From NCBI GenBank assembly GCA_009692115.1, contig SHZU01000009.1, forward strand, positions 38,501 through 102,500: 64,000 nucleotides of DNA, written 5' to 3'. Numbering within the stretch: position 1 is the first letter of the stretch; each line of letters starts with the position of its first letter. Positions 41,672 to 51,775 of the stretch are shown piece after piece. A program made the position numbers and the translations under genes. The DNA is from Gemmatimonadota bacterium. GTDB lineage: Bacteria > Gemmatimonadota > Gemmatimonadetes > Gemmatimonadales > GWC2-71-9. Under the pieces are notes generated by a model that saw nothing but the letters and a program-made list of their open reading frames with translations, ran no database searches and was not told the DNA's origin.

Positions 41672-42909
41672 TCCGACCGGAGGGCCGTGATCGGGTCGAG
41701 CTTGGAGGCCCGGCTGGCCGGATAGACGCCCGCGACCATGCCGACGAAGATCCCGAGGAAGACCGCGACGCCGATCGACCAGGGCGCCACCGAGGCGGGC
41801 AGCGGGGTCGTGGCCTTGATCAGATAGGCGAGGCCGATGCCGAGTACGATGCCGATGATGGCGCCGACCGTGGAAATCGTGGCGGATTCGATGATGAACT
41901 GGGCCAGAATGTCGCGCCGTTTGGCCCCGAGGGCTTTCCGGACCCCGATTTCCCGGGTGCGTTCGCTGACCGCCATCAGCATGATGTTCATGATCACGAT
42001 CCCGCCGACCACGAGGGAAATCGCCACCAATCCGGGAAGGGCCGCGAAGAGGACCGCGGAGATTTTCCGCCAGCCAGACAGGGCGCCCTCCGCGGTTTGG
42101 ATCGCGAAGTTGCTTTTTTGGCTGGGGCGGAGTTGGCGGCGCACCCGCATCAATCCCTCGGTCTGGCTCACCGCCTCGGTCATCGCATTCACGTTGGCCG
42201 CCTGGACATGCAACTCGTCCATGTACCCATATCGGCAGGCCAGCCGCTGCATCGGAGATGTGAACGGCGCGATCACGAAATTGTCGAGCGACATCCCAAA
42301 CAGCGTGCCCTGCTTGGCCACCACGCCGACGATCCGGTACGGGATGCCGCCGACCGCGACGGTCTTGCCGATCGGGTCGAGGCCCGGAAACATCTTGTCG
42401 GCCACGTCGAAACCGACCACGGTCACCGGCGCACCGACCCGGGTTTCCTGAACCGTGAACGGACGCCCCGCCCCGATGTCGTAGTTCTTGATGGGGACAT
42501 AGTCGGCGTCCGTGGCGACGATCTGAACGCCTTTGGCCGATTTGCCGTTGGCGACAATCTGGGCCCGGTCATCGCAGTACCGGGCCATTCGGACCGGGGT
42601 CTCGAGCTTGGCCTCGACCCACGCGGCATCGCCGTAGCTGATCCGGGGCCGGCGCATCCACTCCTTCCAGGTGTCGTCGCTGATATTCCCCATGTTCATG
42701 CCGGGGTTCCGGCGGAGCTGGAAGGTGTTGAGGCCGATCAGCCGGTTGGCGAACTGGTCTTCCATGTACACGTTCATGCCCTGCACGATTGACACGACGG
42801 CGATCAAGAACGTCACCCCGATCAACACGCCGATCAGGCTGAAGAAGCTCTTGAGCTTCTGGCTCCACAGGGTGGCCAGTGCCATCCGGATCGCTTCGGT
42901 AAACGGCAT
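41668..42909 (-). CDS. MacB-type ABC transporter permease 4
   Basis: The 413-residue paralogue starts at the ATG at 42909 (MPFTEAIRMALATLW), immediately after the ATPase stop. It shows LKSFFSLIGVLIGVTFLIAV, the periplasmic domain, RTREIGVRKALGAKRRDILA and the terminal YPASRASKLDPITALRSE. It is the first permease after the ATPase, so it is the most probable primary partner. Confidence 0.9.
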   Translation of the reverse strand: MPFTEAIRMALATLWSQKLKSFFSLIGVLIGVTFLIAVVSIVQGMNVYMEDQFANRLIGLNTFQLRRNPGMNMGNISDDTWKEWMRRPRISYGDAAWVEAKLETPVRMARYCDDRAQIVANGKSAKGVQIVATDADYVPIKNYDIGAGRPFTVQETRVGAPVTVVGFDVADKMFPGLDPIGKTVAVGGIPYRIVGVVAKQGTLFGMSLDNFVIAPFTSPMQRLACRYGYMDELHVQAANVNAMTEAVSQTEGLMRVRRQLRPSQKSNFAIQTAEGALSGWRKISAVLFAALPGLVAISLVVGGIVIMNIMLMAVSERTREIGVRKALGAKRRDILAQFIIESATISTVGAIIGIVLGIGLAYLIKATTPLPASVAPWSIGVAVFLGIFVGMVAGVYPASRASKLDPITALRSE

Positions 42910-42910
42910 C

Positions 42911-43603
42911 TCAGGCGGCCTGCACCCGCTCTTGGCGGGCATCATTGGCCACCCGGCCGTCCCGGAGGGTCACCACCCGCTCGGCGTGGGCGGCGATGTC
43001 GGCCTCGTGGGTGACGACGATGATGGTCTGGCCCTGGCCGTGGAGGAGATCGAACACCCGCATCACGTCGGTGCTGGTGGCGCTGTCGAGATTGCCGGTC
43101 GGCTCGTCCGCCAGCAGGATCGACGGCTCGTTGACCAGCGCCCGGGCAATCGCCACCCGCTGGCGCTGGCCACCCGACAATTCATTGGGCCGGTGGTCCA
43201 TTCGGTTGCTCAAGTTGACGCGGTCGAGGGCCCGGCGGGCTCGGTCGCGTCGTTTCTTGCCGGACACGCCGGCATAGACCAACGGGAGCTCGACATTCTG
43301 GAGTGCGGTGGCGCGGGGCAGCAGGTTGAAGGTCTGGAACACGAACCCGATTTCTTGGTTCCGAACCCGGGCGAGCGCGTCGTCGGGCATCCGGGAGACT
43401 GCCTGGCCGTTCAGCCAATACTCGCCGGACGACGGGGTGTCGAGGCACCCGAGCATGTTCATCATCGTCGATTTGCCCGACCCCGACGGCCCCATGATCG
43501 CCGCGTACTCATTGCGGCGGATCTCGAGCGAGACGCCGCGGAGGGCCTGGACTCGCTCCATGCCCATGAGATACTCCCGGGTCAGATCGGTAATCTGGAT
43601 CAC
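42911..43603 (-). CDS. ABC transporter ATPase, MacB/LolD type
   Basis: The 230-residue ATPase has Walker A GPSGSGKS (38-45), the signature [15 protein letters not shown], Walker [14 protein letters not shown] and the H-loop VVTHE. It belongs to the branch that drives mechanotransmission in MacB-type exporters rather than solute channels. It is the only ATPase gene in the operon and must serve all four permeases, or those that are active. Confidence 0.95.
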   Translation of the reverse strand: MIQITDLTREYLMGMERVQALRGVSLEIRRNEYAAIMGPSGSGKSTMMNMLGCLDTPSSGEYWLNGQAVSRMPDDALARVRNQEIGFVFQTFNLLPRATALQNVELPLVYAGVSGKKRRDRARRALDRVNLSNRMDHRPNELSGGQRQRVAIARALVNEPSILLADEPTGNLDSATSTDVMRVFDLLHGQGQTIIVVTHEADIAAHAERVVTLRDGRVANDARQERVQAA

Positions 43604-43611
43604 GAGGTCGC

Positions 43612-44880
43612 TCAGGGCTTTTTGGCGCCCTTCTCGACCTTCGCGGTGCGAACCTTGGTCGAGTCTTTGAGATCGCGGACGGCTTGGTAGGGCCCCGCCA
43701 CGATCGAGTCACCGACCTTGAGACCGTCGAGGACTTCGAAATACTCGTCGCCGGCGATGCCGACTTTGACGGCTCGGAAGGTGGCGACGCCGTTTTGGAC
43801 CACGAACACGCCCTCCCGGTCCTTTTCCTTCGTGGCCGCCGTGCCGCCGGACTGCTCCGGCTTCAACTCGTTCGGGAGTTCCTCGTGTTGGCGGACCGTC
43901 AACGCGATGATCGGAATGGCCGTGGCTCGGGTCCGGGTGTCGGTGATGATCCGGCTGGTGGCCGATAGATCAGGGCGGACCCCGGCCGGGGGGTTGTCCA
44001 GGGTGATCTCGACGTCGAAATCGACGGCTCGATCGGTTGAGCCGCCCGCGGCAGCCGTTGCGGCCGACGCACTATTCGAAATCTTGGTGACCCGGCCCGC
44101 GAAGGCGCTGTCCTGGAACGCATCGATGCTGACTTCGACGGAATCGCCCAGGTGAACCCGGACGACGTCGGTCTCATCGACTTTGACTTTTGCCAAGATG
44201 GTGCCCAAGTCAGCAATGGTCATCAGCCGCCCGGTCTCGCGCGAAAAGGTGCCCGGCACGGCCACTTCTCCGACTTCAACCGGGAGCCGGACCACCCGGC
44301 CGTTGATCGGGGAGAGAATCCGGGTCTTGCTCAGCTGATCGCGGGACTCCGACAGGGAGCCGCGAGCCTGCTCGACGTTGGCGAGGCCCGCGTTGTGGGA
44401 GGCCACGGCGACGTCGTACTGCTGCTGGGCCTGCTCGACTTGTTCTTGCGAGACCAACGCCGCGTTGATCTTCCGCATCTCGTTCCAGCGGTCGAGTTGC
44501 CGCTTCAGCTGATCGCGGTTGGTCTGCGCCTGCACCACATTGGCCTGGTTCGACGCCAACAATCCTTCGAGGCGCTTGACGGCCGACTGGTATTGTGCCG
44601 GGTCGATCTGGATCAGGAACTGGCCCTTCTTGACCAGGTCACCTTCCTTGACGCCCAGCTGAACGATCCGGCCGGTGATGTCGGCGGAGATGTCGACCTG
44701 GGCGTCGGCTTCGATCTTGCCGCTCGCGGTCACCGCCGCGACCAGCGAACGCTGCCCGACCGCCTCCATCCGGACCTCGGTGGTATTGCGGTCCGACCGA
44801 GCGGCCGTCAGCGAGAAGATGGCGAAGCCCGCGCCGACAAGGGCGACGAACGCGATGGTGAACTTGGTGCGTTTCGACAT
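43612..44880 (-). CDS. Periplasmic adaptor of a tripartite exporter (MacA/HlyD family)
   Basis: The 422-residue protein starts with one membrane anchor ([20 protein letters not shown]), then a lipoyl/barrel-sandwich domain ([20 protein letters not shown]), a coiled-coil hairpin, and beta-barrel segments. It should bridge the inner-membrane ATPase/permease complex to the TolC-like channel encoded just upstream. The C-terminal Lys-rich tail is poorly conserved. Confidence 0.92.
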   Translation of the reverse strand: MSKRTKFTIAFVALVGAGFAIFSLTAARSDRNTTEVRMEAVGQRSLVAAVTASGKIEADAQVDISADITGRIVQLGVKEGDLVKKGQFLIQIDPAQYQSAVKRLEGLLASNQANVVQAQTNRDQLKRQLDRWNEMRKINAALVSQEQVEQAQQQYDVAVASHNAGLANVEQARGSLSESRDQLSKTRILSPINGRVVRLPVEVGEVAVPGTFSRETGRLMTIADLGTILAKVKVDETDVVRVHLGDSVEVSIDAFQDSAFAGRVTKISNSASAATAAAGGSTDRAVDFDVEITLDNPPAGVRPDLSATSRIITDTRTRATAIPIIALTVRQHEELPNELKPEQSGGTAATKEKDREGVFVVQNGVATFRAVKVGIAGDEYFEVLDGLKVGDSIVAGPYQAVRDLKDSTKVRTAKVEKGAKKP

Positions 44881-44895
44881 GGTTGGTGTCCCCGC

Positions 44896-46425
44896 CTACT
44901 GGCGGAGTGAACGGCCCACCGCGAACTCGAGCGCGGCGATGGCCTTGTGGTACTCGTAAACCGAGTTGACGTAATCGCCTTCAGCCCGCTGGACGTTGTT
45001 CTGGGCATCGGTGACATCGAGCGCGCTGCCGGCGCCTAACCGGTACCGATCCTGGGCCAACCGAAGCTGGTCGCGGGAGGCGTCGCGGTTGGCCGCCTGG
45101 ACCGCAATGGCGCGGAACGAGGTCTGCAAGCCGAGATATCGCGACTGGACGTCGGTCCGGAGTTGCAGCTCGCGGGCCCGGACGGCTTCGCGCAGGTCGT
45201 CGCGCTGGGCCCGGGCCTGCGACACCGACAGGTCACGCTGGAACCCGTCGAAAATCGGGAGCGAGATCTGAACTTGGGCCCGGAAGGGCTGACTGGTAAA
45301 GCTGAACGGGAAGACGTTGTTGGCTTTCTTGATGGCGGCGATGGTCTCCGGGGTCAGCTGATCGCCGGTCGCGTCCAAGTTGAAGCGAGCCTTGCAGTCG
45401 GGAATGATCCCGTTGCCGGCCTGGCCGCCGATGCCCCCGCCCGGAAGGCTTCCAATCAAACTGTTTTGGAACGTGCAGTTCGTGAGGTTCCCTTGGGCTC
45501 GTTCGAGCGACTGGCCGATCAGGACGCCGCTGTTGGTAAACTGCTGGGTAAACCCGTTCCAGCCCGCCGAAAAATTGAGGGTGGGGAGGTACCGGGACTT
45601 CTGGGCTCGAACCGAGTAGTCGGCGGCGGACTCACGGGCCCGGGAGGCCCGGAGCGTCGGGTTCTGCTCGATGGCCACGCTCATCAACTGGCCCAGCTCC
45701 CAGGCGGGCTGGGTCACCGGAAACGAGTCGGTCAGGGCCAACTCGGCAATGGCCGCAGGGGCGTTGACGCCGATCCGGCGCAGCAATTCCAGCTTCGCGT
45801 CACTCTCCGTTTGCTCGGCCCGGAGGAGCGCGACGTCGGCTTGGCCCTTCTGAACTTCGGCCTGCTTGACGTCGAGAATCGTGGCTTGGCCCACCTGGTA
45901 CCGGGCCTGGGCCAGGCCGAGGAACTCGGTGTTCCGCGTCACCTGTTGGCGTGCCACTCCGGATTGCGCCGCGCCCTGCAGCGCGGCGAGGTACTGGAAA
46001 GTGACATCGTACCGGAGACCGACGAGGGCGTTGTTGATATCCTCGCCGACGGCCGTCTGATTGGCCCGCTGTTGACCCGGGGCCGCCAGCGTGGTGCCGG
46101 AGACCTGCCAGTCGAGCTGGACGCCATACCCGGACGAGAGGGTCGGGGACGACTGATTGAAGAGCGAGCCGCCGAACGTGGCCGACCCCGAGCCGGTGTA
46201 GGACAGACTGCTCCCAACCGAAAACTGGGGCACCAGCGCGTTGGCATAGGCGTTTCGAACGCCCCACCGCGCCGCGCCGGCATCATTGAGGATTTGCCGA
46301 TAGGCGGGACTCGAGCGCTGGGCTTGCTCGAGTGCCTGGGCCAGTGACAGCCGGGGGGCCACTTGCTGCGCCGAGGCGGTCGCGGTGCAGATGCCCAACA
46401 GGATGGCGGGAGCCCAAAACCTCAT
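44896..46425 (-). CDS. TolC-family outer membrane efflux protein
   Basis: The 509-residue protein has a signal peptide (RFWAPAILLGICTATASAQQ) and two TolC repeat halves with long helices and paired coils (LSLAQALEQAQRSSPAYRQI, ARYQVGQATILDVKQAEVQK, DRYRLGAGSALDVTDAQNNV). A Cys-containing insertion (residues near NCTFQNSLIG and IIPDCKARF) may form a surface disulfide. ATG 46425 follows AGGAAAG. It is the first gene of the exporter operon. Confidence 0.93.
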   Translation of the reverse strand: MRFWAPAILLGICTATASAQQVAPRLSLAQALEQAQRSSPAYRQILNDAGAARWGVRNAYANALVPQFSVGSSLSYTGSGSATFGGSLFNQSSPTLSSGYGVQLDWQVSGTTLAAPGQQRANQTAVGEDINNALVGLRYDVTFQYLAALQGAAQSGVARQQVTRNTEFLGLAQARYQVGQATILDVKQAEVQKGQADVALLRAEQTESDAKLELLRRIGVNAPAAIAELALTDSFPVTQPAWELGQLMSVAIEQNPTLRASRARESAADYSVRAQKSRYLPTLNFSAGWNGFTQQFTNSGVLIGQSLERAQGNLTNCTFQNSLIGSLPGGGIGGQAGNGIIPDCKARFNLDATGDQLTPETIAAIKKANNVFPFSFTSQPFRAQVQISLPIFDGFQRDLSVSQARAQRDDLREAVRARELQLRTDVQSRYLGLQTSFRAIAVQAANRDASRDQLRLAQDRYRLGAGSALDVTDAQNNVQRAEGDYVNSVYEYHKAIAALEFAVGRSLRQ

Positions 46426-46713
46426 CGCGGTCTTTCCTTTGCTCAAATTGGGACTGGAACAGGGGGTAGTACGCATCGCTTCACGCGATAGTTTCAAATT
46501 GCGACGAACCGGACATAAGTCGATGATGGGAATATTCTTATTGGGCATCGTCGGACCTGAAAGAGGGGGTGGCCGACCCCGTCGGATTCCAGGTTTCAAC
46601 GCCCGGTTCGTGCCGTCGAGGGACGGAAATCTAACTCCTTGTCGGAGCGGGGGATATCAAGTCACCCATCATTCTCCTGACGGCCGGCCGGCCGGACGGC
46701 TGGCCCCGGTAAA
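46426..46713. other. Spacer before the exporter operon
   Basis: This 288-bp region is moderately AT-rich near 46485-46545 and should contain the tolC promoter on the minus strand, but no consensus pair is clear. A GGCCGGCC-rich inverted sequence at 46680-46705 lies after the M20 gene stop and could act as its terminator. Confidence 0.4.
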
Positions 46714-47952
46714 TCAGCGTCCGGTCGCCGCGACCGCGATCAGGAGCGCCCACTGGGGGCCGAGGTAGCCCCGGTCCCCGTCTTCGTACCACTCACCCAA
46801 GGAATGGGCCCCGTCCGCCCGGCCCCCGCCATCGATGGCGAGGGCGGGGATGCCCCGAGCGATCGGCACGTTCGCGTCGGTGCTCGCCGCCGCGCCTTGG
46901 GGTACCGGAAATCCTAACGTCTTGGCGGCGGCCTGGGCCGCCCGGGCGAGCCAGAGGGTGTCCGGTTGCGACCCCGCGGCCCGCTTGCCGATCACGTCGA
47001 TGGTCGCCCCGAGGGCCGCCGTCGACCCCGGCCAGCGAGCCTTCTCGGTGGCGGCCGCCGCCCGGATGGCCCGGTGGACTTGGTCATCGAGCGCCGCGAG
47101 GGCCGCGGCGGATTCCGACCGAAGATCGATCTGCATCGTGGCCGTTGCGGTGATCGAATTCACCGAGGTGCCGCCTTCGACCACGCCCACGTTGAAGATG
47201 GTCCGAGGCGAACTCGGGACCGTGAGATCGGCGATCGCGGCGATGGCGCGTCCCATCGCGTGCATCGGATTGGGGATCCCGAAATCCCCGAAGCTGTGCC
47301 CGCCGGGACCCTGGAACGTGACCCGATACCGGTTGCTGCCGACCGCGCCCGTCACCATGCCGAGGCCGACGCCGTCGACCGAGACAAACGCGTCGATCGG
47401 CCCGGCCGACTGTTCGTCGAACAGATGGAGGGTGCCCCGGAGGTTGCCGGGGCCCTCCTCGCCGACATTGGCGACAAAGACCACATCGCCCGCGGTGGTG
47501 ACGTTGGCCAGGGCCATGGCCCGGGCCACGCTCAACACCACCGCGAGGCCGCGGCAGTCGTCGCCGATGCCGGGGCCCTTGAGCCGACCGCCGTCCCGGC
47601 TGACGGTGACGTCGGTGCCCTCGGGAAACACCGTGTCGAGATGGGCCGCTAGCACCAGACGGCGGCCGCCACCGGTGCCGGGCCGGGTGGCGATGACATT
47701 GCCGATCCGGTCGGTCACCACCCGATAGCCTAACGCTTCCAGCCGGCGAGCATACTCGGCCCCACGGACGGCTTCCTTGAACGGCGGGGCGGGGATTTCA
47801 CACAGCGAAATCTGCTGCTCGAGGGTCCAGGCGTTGTCGCGCCGAAGGATGTCGAGGGCGGCCCGAACGGAGGGCTCGGGGGCCGGTTGGGCCCGCGTCG
47901 TGATGGGTGCGCCGGCCAGGAGCGCGGCGACCAGCGAGTGAGTCCGGTTCAT
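46714..47952 (-). CDS. Secreted M20-family metallopeptidase
   Basis: The 412-residue protein has a signal peptide (MNRTHSLVAALLAGAPITTR) and the M20 di-zinc signature: LAAHLDTVFPEG, GIGDDCRGLAVVL, NVGEEGPGN with the catalytic Glu, and a dimerisation domain with GPGGHSFGDFG. It is likely an exported di- or tripeptidase or aminoacylase-like enzyme. It overlaps ridA (ATGA) at the distal end of the trp operon, though a role in tryptophan metabolism is not evident. Confidence 0.9.
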   Translation of the reverse strand: MNRTHSLVAALLAGAPITTRAQPAPEPSVRAALDILRRDNAWTLEQQISLCEIPAPPFKEAVRGAEYARRLEALGYRVVTDRIGNVIATRPGTGGGRRLVLAAHLDTVFPEGTDVTVSRDGGRLKGPGIGDDCRGLAVVLSVARAMALANVTTAGDVVFVANVGEEGPGNLRGTLHLFDEQSAGPIDAFVSVDGVGLGMVTGAVGSNRYRVTFQGPGGHSFGDFGIPNPMHAMGRAIAAIADLTVPSSPRTIFNVGVVEGGTSVNSITATATMQIDLRSESAAALAALDDQVHRAIRAAAATEKARWPGSTAALGATIDVIGKRAAGSQPDTLWLARAAQAAAKTLGFPVPQGAAASTDANVPIARGIPALAIDGGGRADGAHSLGEWYEDGDRGYLGPQWALLIAVAATGR

Positions 47953-48356
47953 GGGGTGGGGCCCTCCGTCAGCGCCACGGCCGCCACGCAGACAATCTCC
48001 AGCCCGGCCCCGTGGTGCAGAGGTCCAACGGGCACCACCGCGCGGGTCGGGCGGGCGCTCCCCATGATCCGGGCGTAGACCGCGTTGATGGTGGCCCAGT
48101 CCTCGATCCGCGAGATGAAAATCGACATCTGGAGCGCGAACTCGAGTCCGCTGCCGGCGGATTCGAGGATCCGGCCGATGTTGGCCAAGCAGAGCTCGGT
48201 CTGTTCCTCGATGGTCCCGACTCGCGGGGCGCCGGTCTCCAGATCGGAGGGAAGCTGGCCGGAGACATAAACAAGGCCGCCATGAACGACGGCCTGAGCG
48301 TAGTGGCCGGCCGGGCGGAGGGTGCCGGGGGCCTGGATTGGTCTGATGGAGGCCAT
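47949..48356 (-). CDS. ridA: RidA/YjgF-family enamine/imine deaminase
   Basis: The 135-residue protein has the Rid fold (RPAGHYAQAVVHGGLVYVSG, QTELCLANIGRILESAGS, SARPTRAVVPVGPLHHGA). RidA hydrolyses reactive 2-aminoacrylate formed by PLP enzymes such as TrpB and dehydratases. The Arg of the substrate site is present in PTRAVV. The start at 48356 lies 22 bp after trpA; an upstream in-frame extension is not family-like. Confidence 0.9.
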   Translation of the reverse strand: MASIRPIQAPGTLRPAGHYAQAVVHGGLVYVSGQLPSDLETGAPRVGTIEEQTELCLANIGRILESAGSGLEFALQMSIFISRIEDWATINAVYARIMGSARPTRAVVPVGPLHHGAGLEIVCVAAVALTEGPTP

Positions 48357-48378
48357 GCTGCCATTGGAAAGGGGTCGC

Positions 48379-49221
48379 CTAATTCTCAAGCCCCCGACCG
48401 CTAGAGGCAACCCCGAGGGATCGGGTGGCGGCTTTCATCTCAGCCACGAATGTGCGGGTCACCTCGCCGAGTCGGTCGGGTGCGGCCGTGGCGATTCGGC
48501 GAACGAGGGCCGATCCGGAGATCGCCCCGGCCGCTCCCAGGGCGAGAGCCTCGCGGACGTGGCTGGGTTCTCCGATCCCGAAACCCAAGAGGGCCGGCGG
48601 GGCGCCGGTCCGCTTGAGGTCGCGAATCAAGCCCGCGGTCGACGCCGCCTCGGTCGAGTCCTCCCCAGTGACACCAGAGCGCCGGGTGACATAGCTGAAG
48701 CCTTCGGTGAGGTTGGCGAGCCGCGATAGCCGTTCCGGTGTCGCGTTCGGCGGCACGATCATGATCGAGGCGATCCCCGCTGCCCGGGCGAGGGCGGCGA
48801 ACGGCGTCGCTTCTTCGGAGCCGAGATCCGCGAGCAAGACCGAGTCGGCTCCCGAGGCCGCCGCCTCGTGGTAGAATTGCTCGGGCCCGCGCTGGAGCGC
48901 GAGGTTAGTGTAGGTCAGGACGCCGATCGGAAGGGTCCCTCGCCGGCGTCGCAGACCTCGGATCAAGGTCCAGCAGGCGGCCGGCGTGGTTCCGGCCGCC
49001 AGGGCGCGGACGGCGGCGGCTTGGATGACGGGGCCATCAGCCACCGGATCGGAAAACGGAATGCCGACCTCAATCGCGTCAGCTTCGGACTCCGCAAGCT
49101 CGACGAGAATCCGAGCCGAGGTGGCGAGGTCGGGGTCACCGAGCATAACGAACGGGATGAAGGCGCCTTCCCGGCGGGCCTCGAGGCGCCGAAACATCTC
49201 GGGGTACCGTTGGTGGCTCAT
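48379..49221 (-). CDS. trpA: Tryptophan synthase alpha subunit
   Basis: TrpA cleaves indole-3-glycerol phosphate and channels indole to TrpB. The 280-residue TIM barrel has [12 protein letters not shown] and [19 protein letters not shown] with the catalytic Glu and Asp. [12 protein letters not shown] follows in place of the more usual TYYNP, then [10 protein letters not shown] and [10 protein letters not shown]. Its start overlaps the trpB stop by ATGA. Confidence 0.95.
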   Translation of the reverse strand: MSHQRYPEMFRRLEARREGAFIPFVMLGDPDLATSARILVELAESEADAIEVGIPFSDPVADGPVIQAAAVRALAAGTTPAACWTLIRGLRRRRGTLPIGVLTYTNLALQRGPEQFYHEAAASGADSVLLADLGSEEATPFAALARAAGIASIMIVPPNATPERLSRLANLTEGFSYVTRRSGVTGEDSTEAASTAGLIRDLKRTGAPPALLGFGIGEPSHVREALALGAAGAISGSALVRRIATAAPDRLGEVTRTFVAEMKAATRSLGVASSGRGLEN

Positions 49222-50387
49222 CGACGGACCTTCTCGAGAAACCGCTCGACGGCTGCGAGGTCTTTGTCTCCGCGACCGGACAAATTCACGAGAATGGACT
49301 GGTATCGGCCGTCGGCCGCGAGCTCGGCCGCCACTGACAGAGCATGGGCACTTTCGAGGGCGGGAAGAATCCCTTCACGGGCGGCCAAGTCGGTGAACGC
49401 CGCGACCGCGGCGGCGTCGGTGCAGCTCCGGTACATGACCCGTCCGGTGGCGGCAAGATGGGCGTGTTCGGGCCCGACGGCGGGGTAGTCGAGCCCGGCC
49501 GAAATCGAATGGGACTCGAGGATTTGCCCGTGGGCGTTTTGGAGGACCATGGTGTGCGCGCCGTGCAAGACGCCGGGCCGTCCCAGGCGGAGGGTGGCAC
49601 CATGGTGGTTGGTGTCGAGCCCGCAGCCCCCGGGCTCGACCCCGATTAGGTCGACGGGATCGCCAAGAAACGCCGTGAAGATCCCGATCGCGTTCGAGCC
49701 GCCGCCGACCGCGGCGACCACGACGTCAGGCAAGCTGCCGGTGGCCGCCAGGAATTGGCGCCGGGCCTCGTCACCGATGATCCGTTGGAAGTCCCGCACC
49801 ATCGTGGGGTAGGGGTGCGGGCCGGCAACGGTCCCCAGGAGGTAGTGGGTGTTCGCGTAGGAGGCGGACCAGTCGCGAAGCGCCTCATTGATCGCGTCCT
49901 TGAGGGTGGCACCACCGGTCGTGACCGGAATCACCTCGGCTCCGAACAGTCGCATCCGATCAACGTTCGACCCTTGGCGTTCGATATCCTTGGCGCCCAT
50001 GTAGATCACCGTCTCGAATCCGAACACGGCGCCCGCCATCGCGGTGGCCACGCCATGTTGTCCCGCGCCGGTTTCCGCGATGAGCCGAGTCTTGCGTAAC
50101 CGTTTAGCCAGGAGCCCCTGGCCGAGCGCCTGATTGGTTTTGTGCGCGCCGCCGTGGAGGAGGTCCTCCCGCTTGAGCCAGACGGGGCACCCATCGCCGG
50201 TGCGCACGCAGCGATACAGCGGGGTCGGACGCCCGGCGTAGTGAATGAGCAGGGCCTGGAGTTCGGTCTGAAAAGCCGGGTCTTCGCGAGCGAGGATGAA
50301 GGCCGTTTCGAGCTCTTCGAGCGCCGGCAGAAGGATTTCGGGCACGAACGTTCCCCCGAAGGCACCAAACCGCGTCGGCAGTTTCAT
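49218..50387 (-). CDS. trpB: Tryptophan synthase beta subunit
   Basis: TrpB condenses indole with serine. The 389-residue PLP enzyme has GRPTPLYRC, Lys83 in [13 protein letters not shown], the catalytic Glu in [14 protein letters not shown], the phosphate cradle VGGGSNAIG and [12 protein letters not shown] 50387 shares one base with the trpC/F stop (TGATG), giving coupled translation. It is of the TrpB1 class that works with TrpA. Confidence 0.96.
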   Translation of the reverse strand: MKLPTRFGAFGGTFVPEILLPALEELETAFILAREDPAFQTELQALLIHYAGRPTPLYRCVRTGDGCPVWLKREDLLHGGAHKTNQALGQGLLAKRLRKTRLIAETGAGQHGVATAMAGAVFGFETVIYMGAKDIERQGSNVDRMRLFGAEVIPVTTGGATLKDAINEALRDWSASYANTHYLLGTVAGPHPYPTMVRDFQRIIGDEARRQFLAATGSLPDVVVAAVGGGSNAIGIFTAFLGDPVDLIGVEPGGCGLDTNHHGATLRLGRPGVLHGAHTMVLQNAHGQILESHSISAGLDYPAVGPEHAHLAATGRVMYRSCTDAAAVAAFTDLAAREGILPALESAHALSVAAELAADGRYQSILVNLSGRGDKDLAAVERFLEKVRR

Positions 50388-51775
50388 CAGCTGATCCTCC
50401 TGGAGATGGATGCCGCCCGGCGTGCGGCAAAGAAACGGGCGAGGGTCGAATGATCCTTTCGGCCCGGCGCCCGCTCGACCCCCGAGCTCACGTCGAGAAA
50501 GCTGATGCCGGTGGCTGCCGCGGCCGTCACGTTGCGGGGCGTAAGTCCGCCGCTCAGGATGCACCGATCCGGATCGGCCAGCCCGGCTAGGAGGCCCCAG
50601 TCGAACGTTCGCCCGGTTCCGCCCCTCCGGTTGGGGTCGGCTCGATCGAGGAGGCGGCGGTCGAACGCTTGGACGGTTGCCGGCGGGGGCACCGATCCAA
50701 CCGGCACCGCTTTCCAAATCTCCGTGTCCGGGGAGAGTCTGGCTCGAAGGTGAACCGCGTAGCTCGCGTCTTCGTCGCCGTGGAGTTGAACCGCCTGCAG
50801 GCCCAAGTCGTTGGCGATGGCGGCAACTCGGCGCTCGGGTTCGTTCACGAACACCCCGGTCCACTGAAGGCCGGCGGCGGCCCGAATTGGCCGGGCCGAG
50901 GCCACCGTCACGGCCCGCGGCGAATCGACGGCGAACACCAATCCGCCATGGGTGGCCCCGAACTGCCAGGCGGCGGCCGCGTCGTCCGGCGAGGTCAGTC
51001 CGCACACCTTGGTCGGACCGAAGATCAGTTCCCGCGTGGTCACCTCGGGATTGGCCGAGGCCATCGGGGCCGAGCCGACGAGGAATCCGTCGACGATGGG
51101 TGCGAGGCGACGGACGTCGGCGGGCGATCCGATCCCCGATTCCGAAATCACGATTGCCGCTGCCGGGGCCAACGGCGCCAGCCGCTCGGTCACCGCCAAG
51201 TCAACGTCGAGGGTCCGAAGGTCGCGATTGTTGATCCCGATGAGGGTGGCGCCTAACGCCGTCGCCCGGGCCATCTCGGACGCGCTGTGAACCTCGGCCA
51301 GGACGGCCATCCGGAGCCGGCCGGCCAGGTCGGCGGCGGCTCGATATTGGGCGTCGTCGAGGAGCGACAGCATCAGGAGGACGGCGTCGGCCCCGGCCCG
51401 CCGAGCCTCGACGACCTGATAGGCATCCAGGATGAAGCCCTTGCAGAGCACCGGCTGGGAGAGGCTGGCGCGGACTCGGCTGAGCAACTCAAACGACCCG
51501 CCGAAAAACCGGTGATCGGTCAGGACGCTGACGGCGGTGGCGAACCCCCGGTAGGCCCGGATCACGGCGTCGAGTTCCGAAGCCGCCCTGATCCGGCCGC
51601 GGGACGGCGAGGCCGGCTTGATTTCCAGGATAAACGCGGGATGCTCGTGCTGGAGGGCCGCCTCGAAGTTGCGATCGCTTGGCTCGAGCCCCTCCAGCAA
51701 CTCGGCGAGCGGCCGCCGCTCGCGCCGCGCCTCCAGGTCCACCCGGGTGGCGGCAACCATCGACTCAAGTCCCAT
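50387..51775 (-). CDS. trpCF: Bifunctional indole-3-glycerol phosphate synthase / phosphoribosylanthranilate isomerase
   Basis: The 462-residue fusion has TrpC first ([55 protein letters not shown]) and TrpF from about 252 ([44 protein letters not shown]). This is the same order as the enterobacterial fusion. The C-terminal 12 residues are basic and not family-like. The start overlaps trpD by 11 nt. Confidence 0.95.
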   Translation of the reverse strand: MGLESMVAATRVDLEARRERRPLAELLEGLEPSDRNFEAALQHEHPAFILEIKPASPSRGRIRAASELDAVIRAYRGFATAVSVLTDHRFFGGSFELLSRVRASLSQPVLCKGFILDAYQVVEARRAGADAVLLMLSLLDDAQYRAAADLAGRLRMAVLAEVHSASEMARATALGATLIGINNRDLRTLDVDLAVTERLAPLAPAAAIVISESGIGSPADVRRLAPIVDGFLVGSAPMASANPEVTTRELIFGPTKVCGLTSPDDAAAAWQFGATHGGLVFAVDSPRAVTVASARPIRAAAGLQWTGVFVNEPERRVAAIANDLGLQAVQLHGDEDASYAVHLRARLSPDTEIWKAVPVGSVPPPATVQAFDRRLLDRADPNRRGGTGRTFDWGLLAGLADPDRCILSGGLTPRNVTAAAATGISFLDVSSGVERAPGRKDHSTLARFFAARRAASISRRIS

